From: Basidiobolus meristosporus CBS 931.73
Taxonomy: Eukaryota; Basidiobolomycota; Basidiobolomycetes; Basidiobolales; Basidiobolaceae
DNA: 64,000 nt
Direction of reading: 5' to 3'
Assembly (NCBI GenBank): GCA_002104905.1
Contig: MCFE01000207.1
Span: 62,001 to 126,000 of the forward strand
Within the stretch, counting starts at the first letter, position 1, and the number at the start of each line of letters is the position of its first letter. Positions 57,312-64,000 of this stretch are shown piece after piece. The notes beneath the pieces were generated by a model. The model ran no database searches. It was not told the origin of the DNA and was given only the letters and a program-made list of their open reading frames with translations. A program made the position numbers and the translations under genes.

Positions 57312-58373
57312 ATGCACCAGCACCTTTTGATGATATTTAGCTTTTGCCTTTGTTTGCCAAGTACCGCTTCTACTAAAGCACCTGTCTACCCTAAATTCTT
57401 AATCTATGGAGGGACACCCGTCAAACTATCTAACAGCTATCCCTGGATGGCCTTTACATACCTTCAGAATCCAGCCATTGGAGAAATGCGGTGGTGCGGC
57501 GGTGTTGTTTTGGACTCGACGACGATCTTGTCGGCGGCACACTGTTTCCACGAGAAACCAGTGGGAGAGATTCTGGTTCATTTACTGCGGCATAACCTCA
57601 AGGTAAAAGCGGAAGAGGAGGGGGGTCTGGTGGTTCCGGCGGTGAACATAACCATCCACCCCGATTGGGACAGAAACCGGGCGATCAATGATTGTAAGAA
57701 TATTTTACCATGCTTTGTATAGGGGACGTTCTAGACAACACTAATCCCGCTCCTGTAGTTGCAATATTGAAATTGGCCCACCCACTCCCTTCGCAGATAA
57801 CATTTCTTCCCATCCAGCAAGCAAAGCAACCGATACCCAATCGAGCCCATGTCAAAGCGCTGGGTTGGGGTTTGACTTCAGCCACACAATATCCAGATAT
57901 CCTACAGGAGATTGAGATGAGTGTGCTGGACGAGAAATTATGTATTCAGAAATACAGCTCCCTAAACATTCCATTCAACCCCACGGCTGTATTATGTGTG
58001 GGAACCGAGCAAGGAGTACGAAGTAAGTGAAGCCCACGCGAATTCCCGAGCAACCCTATACTCGTCATATTGACCCGCTTCTGACTGCGTCACAGATGTT
58101 TGTTCCGGCGACTCTGGTGGGCCGCTAGTGTCTTTTGATGGCGCTGGCAATCCGTGGCTAATAGGAATAACGAGTTATAGCGCGGGGTGTGGTATCGATG
58201 TACCAGCAGCATTCGCACGAGTCGCTGCCCAGGCAAACTGGATCAATCGCTATGTCGACCCACCAAAACCCAAAAAACCCCGGTGTACGCGAACGAGAAA
58301 CACCAATTCCACTAGACGCCACAATAGAGGTAGTTTCTCTCAAGTCAACAAACATGAGGTTTATTCGAAATAA
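57312..58373 (+). CDS. Secreted chymotrypsin-fold (S1A) serine protease
   Basis: Three exons: 57312-57693, 57759-58022 and 58096-58373 (introns of 65 and 73 nt), giving 307 aa. Residues 1-20 or so form a signal peptide (LLMIFSFCLCLPSTAS). The mature start YGGTPVKLSNSYPWMAF parallels the IVGG..A..YPW start of the family. Catalytic residues are His77 (SAAHC), Asp127 (NDFAILKL) and Ser222 (GDSGGP). The residue six before the Ser, which sets S1-pocket specificity and is Asp in trypsin, is Asn216, so cleavage after Lys/Arg is not expected. The C-terminal helix reads FARVAAQANWI. A basic, disordered tail of about 35 residues (PKPKKPRCTRTRN...) is unusual. The stop TAA overlaps an AATAAA. Fungal S1A proteases are patchy in distribution. 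Confidence 0.88.
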
Positions 58374-58586
58374 AGCATAGTGGAGGAGTGCAAAAACGAG
58401 TGATTTAAATGGGGGCCCTCATCCCAAAGCGGGGTCATGAAGAACGGTACACGTAGATACTAGCCGCCATATTGTTTAAAAAATCCATTGAAAGTCAACA
58501 AGTGCTCGCGTAGGGGTTTACCGCCATATGGATTCGTTCTGTCTGATAGATGGTTTGCTTGGCGAGCGAAAAACGAACAGCAACCT
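58374..58586. other. Convergent intergenic region (213 bp)
   Basis: It lies between the 3' ends of the protease and BAX-inhibitor genes. No gene or repeat is seen; it presumably holds both 3' untranslated regions. Confidence 0.5.
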
Positions 58587-59728
58587 TTAGTTGTCGGAGT
58601 TCAGTTCATTTAGAATTCTTAGAATGGCCAAGAAAAGGTTGATGACGTCAAGATACAGATCGATACTAGCAATGATATACTCATCAGGAGACAACCGATT
58701 GATAATCATGTAAGTATCGTAAACGATGTATCCACAGAACAGAACTGCCACCACGATGGCGATAGCGAACTGAACGCCGTTGCTGAATGGGAAGAATATC
58801 TGGACGAAAGAAGCAATAACGACCAGCCAAAGGACAATCCCAAGCCTACATAGAAAAAGGTTGGGTTAAAGGCTGGACAAGATCGGCATGCTATGCAGGG
58901 TCTATACATACATGGGTCCCATACCACTGAAGTCGTATTTCGATTGCATGGTGAAAAGAGTGAGCCCGATGAAGAGTGCGAAGGTAATGATCAATGCTTG
59001 CAAGACGACTTTGGACGAATAAAATGTAACTAAAAATGCGTTTGATTAGGCACCCGTATGAATGATCGATTAACCAAGATTTGCCACTCACTGACAGTCC
59101 CAACACTATAGGCTTCAAGTAAGGTAAAGGCACCAAGAAGATACAGGTTCAAGGGCGATGAGTGACGCTTCCAGAACAAAGCTAGCATTACTCCAATAGC
59201 ACCAAATAGAGATACAAACATTGCCCAATCACTGCATAAGGGTTAGTAAAGGAGTAAATGCACGGTTAGAGGACCGAGCAAAAACATACTTGGACTGAAC
59301 CCATTGACGGGCCTGTGTGTTGAAGAAGAATACGCTTCCAAGAAGAACAGTGGCACCCAATTGTGTGGTCAGGATTAAATAAACCTTACGGATGAACGCT
59401 TTTGATTCGAGTCAACGGTAGATTGGTTAGGATGGAGGTATAGGCGAATAGAATAAAGTGGATCTACAAACCCATTCTGATTTCAATCTCACACTGCGCC
59501 ACACTGACACCATATTTGAAGTCATCGTCTTCGTTCTCTGCATGGCCGCCTGGCGCACTACTATTACCTCCGAAGGCTTGGTGATAGGTAGGGGGAAGAG
59601 CACCGTATTGAACGCCTGGGTGCTGACCTGTATATACAAACTAGTAAGAGACATGGGTAACAAAGGAAGGATTTGCTGGAAAACTCACCAGAATTAGGTT
59701 GGTGCGGATGGACGTATGGTTGCGACAT
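58587..59728 (-). CDS. BAX inhibitor-1 / LFG (TMBIM) family membrane protein
   Basis: Six exons read by splice signals and phase: 59689-59728, 59472-59627, 59290-59398, 59092-59231, 58912-59029 and 58587-58845; 273 aa, normal for the LFG branch. A cytosolic Pro/Gly/Tyr-rich N-terminus (PYVHPHQPNSGQHPG, then GGNSSAPGG) precedes the conserved start FIRKVYLILTTQLGATV. About seven membrane segments follow. The C-terminal signature VYDTYMIINRLSPDEYIIASIDLYLDVINLFLAILRIL carries the two conserved Asp residues linked to pH-dependent calcium leak in this family. Family members act in ER or vacuole membranes, affecting calcium and cell death; yeast Bxi1/Ybh3 is the fungal relative. Family assignment is secure; the exact role here is inferred. 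Confidence 0.92.
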
Positions 59729-60007
59729 TTGGATTAGACTGCTGTGGGAAGGAGCAAGTGGTAATACAGTGACAACTTTACATATGCCACATATTATATA
59801 ATTGATGATGTTTCCAGACACTTCCGATCGTTTGCCGCAGAAATGATTGATATATTATCGATGTTAGGAATTCCATTGAATCCCCCCCACCCAGTGTCAT
59901 GTGAAACTCAAACATAATGACCGCAATTCATCAGAATTCGGATAAAGCACCAAGCAGAAATGGAGGCTATTCTCTTCTGTACATTTTATTAAAAAAGAAA
60001 TAGTATC
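59729..60007. other. Intergenic region upstream of the BAX-inhibitor gene
   Basis: It contains the promoter of the BAX-inhibitor gene and, at 59984-59990, AATAAAA on the minus strand, about 20 nt past the next gene's stop and its likely polyadenylation signal. Confidence 0.5.
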
Positions 60008-61135
60008 TTAGGCTAATGGGGTCAAGCGTTTATCGGCATTGGAGGTATATCCACTAAGGACCTTCTCAGCGGTGATTTTGGCAGGAACATTGGAGGAAAT
60101 GGCTCCGAACACGGGGGTTGCTTTCTCATTGGCATCTGACGCGACCTTGAGAAGAGTTTGGAGCTCGCCAACGGTATGATCCCCAGCCCGGAGGGCTGCT
60201 TCAATGGCTTTGTAGGCAGCCAAGGAGCGATCCGATTCATCCTCAGGATAAAGCTCGGCGGCGAGTTTGAACTCTTCGGCAGCCTTGTTGCAGAGCTCCA
60301 GATCATAGGCACCATTGGTCTCGGCTCTCTCACGGTAAACGAAGCCACGAGCCATTCTAGCATGAGCAGCAAGGTATGTGCTGAATGCCAATTTATCTTT
60401 AGGTTCATTGGTTGAGCTGTCGTTCTCGATTGAAGCCAAGATGGCATCAGCTTCGGCAAGGATATCATCCAAAGAGAAGGTTTCTTTGTCGGAAGTAGTG
60501 GCATAGCCTAACATGATGGCGTTCATAAGAGTCTGTCTAAGAGCACGCAAGAAGGATTCCTTCAGGGCGGGGCCACGCTTATCACCGGCAGTGGGCTCAA
60601 GAGCGACGTTAGCAGCAACGATGATATCGACTGCACGACGGAAATGAGCCAAAGCTTCCTTAGCTCTACCGAGGACACCAAAGGTAAGCAAGCCGACCAA
60701 AAAGGAGGCACGAATGCTGACGTCGATGGCAGGTTGAACATCCTCCCAACCGTGGTTTTGAAGGCGTTTTTGGTATTCTTGGATCAATTCAGAAACAGGA
60801 ATGTCAGAAGAAGCGCAATCACGGACTTGTTGTTCGAACATGAGGACTTTCTGGAGGCCTTCCAAATCCTTTTGTCCCTCGAGGTAGAAGCAACGAGGAT
60901 CACGTAACAAAGCATCGGTGATAGCCTCCAAAGCGCCCACAGGTCCGGCAATACTGTTGGCAACGTTCTCATGTTGCTTGTATTGGGACATGATGAATTT
61001 TCCTTGCTCGAAAGATTGGATGGCGTGCATCAACTTCTCAGCTGCTGTCAAAGGTAAAGGATATTCTTCATTGTTCTTTTTCTTCTCAAGGATGACAGCA
61101 TCCAAGCGAAAAACGGGGCATTGCTCTTCAGACAT
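60008..61135 (-). CDS. Conserved TPR-like protein of unknown function (375 aa)
   Basis: One uninterrupted frame of 375 codons from ATG 61135. It is soluble with no signal peptide or membrane helix, and is rich in Ala, Leu and Glu with amphipathic helices. Helix pairs such as LGRAKEALAHFRRAVDI and LCNKAAEEFKLAAELYPEDESDRSLAAYKAIEAALRAGD look like tetratricopeptide-type repeats, suggesting a helical scaffold for protein contacts. The codon use is clean and CpG-rich, unlike the repeats. The absence of introns in a gene of this length contrasts with its neighbours. I do not recognise a named family. The start is favoured because a possible 5'-UTR intron acceptor (TTTGTAG) lies ~35 nt upstream, and the frame opens cleanly there. 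Confidence 0.85.
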   Translation of the reverse strand: MSEEQCPVFRLDAVILEKKKNNEEYPLPLTAAEKLMHAIQSFEQGKFIMSQYKQHENVANSIAGPVGALEAITDALLRDPRCFYLEGQKDLEGLQKVLMFEQQVRDCASSDIPVSELIQEYQKRLQNHGWEDVQPAIDVSIRASFLVGLLTFGVLGRAKEALAHFRRAVDIIVAANVALEPTAGDKRGPALKESFLRALRQTLMNAIMLGYATTSDKETFSLDDILAEADAILASIENDSSTNEPKDKLAFSTYLAAHARMARGFVYRERAETNGAYDLELCNKAAEEFKLAAELYPEDESDRSLAAYKAIEAALRAGDHTVGELQTLLKVASDANEKATPVFGAISSNVPAKITAEKVLSGYTSNADKRLTPLA

Positions 61136-61480
61136 AGTTTTGGCGTGAGTTTGCTCTATCTACAAAGCAAAAGCACAACCCAAATTATGTTGAAAATTTA
61201 TTTCTTTTTTTCTCTGCCAGAGAGGTACCATGTTTGTGGAATGATTTGATGGTGAATAAACTTTATATCATACTCCCTTGATTGGGTTGTACTGACGGAT
61301 AGTACAGTAACACAGGTTAGGCAAACTTTTATTCATTTGATTTAAAGCCGAGATGGTGGGATCTCCAGTGTGCTCGGATAATCAAACTTCACGGAATTTC
61401 GCATGATGCATTATTTAGCGCGTTCAAGAGGAGAGCATATACTCACCGAGTTTCAGCTAACATAGAAATACTCGTCCTTG
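61136..61480. promoter_or_regulatory. Divergent promoter region (TPR-like gene / MON1)
   Basis: 345 bp between outward-facing starts. Pyrimidine-rich runs occur (TTTCTTTTTTTCTCTG), common in fungal promoters. No specific site can be named. Confidence 0.4.
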
Positions 61481-63939
61481 ATGGAATCCCTAAACATCCC
61501 CAAAACTTCCAACGCCGAGAATGAGCTACGACCTGAACTCTCCTCCTTATCGTCATCTCCGATTTTGACTGGAAAATTCTCTACCGTCAAATCTAAGCCC
61601 TCTATTCATCTTTCTGTAGATAACACTCTCTCATTACGGCCAGCTTCCCCTTCTGTAGCATCAAATCTCAGCAGTTGCTCAACCATTTCCAGATTAAGCG
61701 GGGACATTATGTTAGACGCCTCTAGTTTCCGCTCAAGAGAGAGTGCCGATACAGAATACATGCTAAGGATTGGGCAAATGAGTCCCAGGCCTAAACCTAC
61801 TTTAGGAGCTGAATTGGATAGAGAGTTTGCTAATCCTCAGGAGAGTGAAACCTCTTCTCTGAAAGAGACCATAGACCAAGCTGTGTCAGGTAGCTATCAA
61901 CTAGCCTGACTTTAGATATATGGAATTAACGCTTGGTGCTTGCCAGATAGCCCATTCTATTCTAATGAAACTGAGGAAGGAAAAGTTCAGCCAGACGAGG
62001 AGCTTGAGAGTGAAGCTGAGTTTTTTGCCGAGATGAATGTAGAGACTTTGAGACAGCGCTCAAGACAGAATAGCGAATGCTCTGACGTTTACTCGGAGGA
62101 AGGTTGGCATCCTGTCGCTTCAAGTTAATTGACGTTGGAAATACGCATACTAAGTGCGATTTATTTGAAAGACCCTTATTCGCCCGGCTGGTCGGCCCAT
62201 GACAAGCACTTCTTCATTTTGAGTAGCGCCGGAAAGCCCATCTATTCGCGCTTTGGGGATGAATCAAAACTTTCAAGTTATATGGGAGTGATCCAGGCTA
62301 TTGTGTCCTTCTTCGTTGATACTGGCGACTCCATTCGGTGCGTCTATTTCGCATGAATCACCTAACTCTTTTTAACCAACATTGTAACACCACCCAGGTC
62401 CATAACTGCTGGTGAGCATAAATTTGTGTTCCTACTTAAGAACCCACTTTATCTTTTAGCCGTCACAAAAACTGGAGAACCCGAGAGTCATGTAGGATTG
62501 ACGCCCATCCGTTACAGCAATTCTAAGGATTGTGTACTAATGGCCGCTCTTGTAGATTCAAACTCAACTGATGTATCTATATAACCAAGTTCTAAGCATC
62601 GTAACAGTAACCCAGTTGACTCGGATCTTTGAGCAGAGAGTCAACTTCGACCTACGCCACTTGCTAAGTGGTAAGTATCTGAACGCCTAAAAACAAACCG
62701 TTTACATTACAAATCGAAAATTCCCCCATTATAGGCACCGAGTCATTTCTTGATAGTTTATGTAGAGAAGTGACCTGCGATCCGAGTATTACGTTAGGGG
62801 CGGTCCATGCCATGAAAATGGAGAAGCCTCTGAGAGCCAGATTTAACAAAGCTCTCCAGTTGATAAAATCGAAGGTAGCGTGGGCAAGTGTTCATCATGA
62901 TACATTCAGCACTCCTGAGTAACACCATCCACCAGCATGTACTTTTCGGCATGTTAATTGCCAACGGCAAATTGGTAACTTTGCTACGTCCAAGGAAACA
63001 GAGTCTGCACGTGTCCGGTAAGTCTTTCCTATCGATTTTTCTAAATATATTCGAGGCTAACATAGTGCCTCTTAGATCTGCATCTAATCTGCAACATGGT
63101 CAATGGCTCCACCACATTTCATTCTGGCGAGTCATGGACACCTGTGTGCCTTCCAAGGTTCAATAGTAAAGGGTTCCTTCACGCTTATGTGTGCTTTGTG
63201 GCCAAAGAAACATGTCTGGTTTTGATATCTCCAAGTAAAGACAAGTTCTACGAATGCTCGGCGTCGAAGGATCTTGTCGTAGAGGTAAGTCGCGATGAAT
63301 TTTCGTCGGGTGACTCACATTCATAGATTGACCGGTGAACTTCAATAACCAGCATTTGAATAAAACGGGGGCACTTGTGGAGCTGGCAGAGATCGCAGAG
63401 CGGAAAGAATACACCCTTGGTAAGGCTTCTCTGTGATAGAAAGATATGGAGCACACAATAACTAGGGTACGAAGATGAACTAGGAATCCCCGGGCTCCGA
63501 CATTTTTTGTACAAATCCAAACAACATATTCAGATAACTTCGCCCACTTACTTGCCATATTATGAGAGCATTGACGAGCAACGGCGGTTAGTAACCATGA
63601 CCTACCCTGCCAGAAACAGCTATTTATTCCATTTCAGACTCTTCCGTATGTACCAGCATATTCACGATCGAATGCATGCCAAGACGTTGCCATTGAAAAC
63701 CTTTTATGAAGTGACAAGTACCGAGATTATCATCGGATGGGTAGGAGGCGTTATCTGTTGCTATGTATTGACGACAACTCACCAACAACCTCCATCAGAA
63801 TTCACGATACTTCGAGATGTATGCCGCCTTTGGCCCGCTGGTCACCAAAGCGAGCATCATCGCCTCATTAACCGCGCTTCGAAAATGGATCCACCAGGAG
63901 GAGGAAACGGTGTTTGTAATTAATTCCCCGGTTTACTAG
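61481..63939 (+). CDS. MON1: Vacuolar fusion protein Mon1
   Basis: Twelve exons: 61481-61889, 61947-62123, 62172-62337, 62398-62491, 62556-62670, 62735-62874, 62936-63017, 63076-63284, 63353-63419, 63466-63586, 63638-63740 and 63799-63939. All phases fit, giving 607 aa. A Ser-rich disordered N-terminus (~residues 1-190) precedes the longin domain [33 protein letters not shown] and [19 protein letters not shown]. Later longin modules read [39 protein letters not shown] and [12 protein letters not shown]. The C-terminus [16 protein letters not shown], ending INSPVY, is the classic Mon1 end. Mon1 binds Ccz1 to activate the Rab7 GTPase Ypt7 in endosome- and autophagosome-to-vacuole fusion. The seventh exon start (62936) is the least certain junction. 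The start is ATG at 61481. Confidence 0.93.
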
Positions 63940-63977
63940 ACGGCTTTCGGATCTGTTTATCCTGTACATTGTAATCC

Positions 63978-63983
63978 AATAAA
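63978..63983 (+). terminator. MON1 polyadenylation signal
   Basis: AATAAA 39 nt after the MON1 stop codon, followed by AT-rich sequence. Confidence 0.6.
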
Positions 63984-64000
63984 ATCCCCTTAGACCTGGT

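Noticed and set aside
60158-60415. Antisense frames at 60158-60415, 60644-60907 and 60918-61148
   Set aside because: Mirror frames of the well-coding TPR-like gene on the minus strand; no independent support.
1-64000. tRNA, rRNA or Helitron features
   Set aside because: No cloverleaf-like A/B box pairs, rRNA core motifs or Rep/helicase motifs were noticed when reading both strands; a dedicated scan was not possible.

Overview
This is a eukaryotic, fungal window, most likely from a basidiomycete. Genes carry short introns of 48-73 nt with GT..AG ends. The transposons are of kinds common in mushroom-type fungi: Tnp2/CACTA-like DNA transposons, Ty3/gypsy elements including a chromodomain fragment, and Ty1/copia. 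Genus and species cannot be resolved from the sequence alone.

Positions 1-55,300 are a gene-free, AT-rich, almost CpG-free nest of mobile elements. From left to right: a copia element (Copia-1, minus) split by a solo LTR; Tnp2/CACTA-type remnants (a, b, c), one carrying a non-autonomous LTR element (8172-12097); a decayed minus-strand gypsy (Gypsy-1b); an unassigned stretch (17.6-19.4 kb); and then a readable nest. In that nest a chromovirus fragment (20849-21232, resuming near 33900) holds an LTR. The LTR holds an 11.3-kb CACTA-like element (CACTA-1, 21307-32610, CCCTA-type terminal inverted repeats). CACTA-1 in turn holds a near-complete gypsy (Gypsy-1a, 25111-30047) and a foldback element. 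Positions 35.6-48.6 kb hold more CACTA-like copies (e-i), a second gypsy integrase with its LTR, and small copia pieces. Positions 48.6-55.3 kb hold two copia elements placed tail to tail, one of them carrying two solo LTRs.

The most distinctive objects are five nearly full-length palindromes of 734-735 bp (22599, 33104, 34563, 39030, 45628). The one measured base by base has two 347-bp arms around a 40-bp spacer. Four have perfect 3-bp target duplications. None codes for an obvious protein, and all sit inside other transposons. I do not recognise the family.

Positions 55,587-63,939 are ordinary host DNA, rich in CpG, with five genes: a secreted/single-pass membrane protein with a Frizzled-like cysteine-rich region (minus), a secreted chymotrypsin-fold serine protease (plus), a BAX-inhibitor-1/LFG family membrane protein (minus), a conserved TPR-like protein of unknown function (minus), and MON1, the vacuolar fusion factor (plus). 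They share no pathway; two pairs are divergent and the protease and BAX-inhibitor genes are convergent. All exon structures were read by eye from splice signals and frame continuity.
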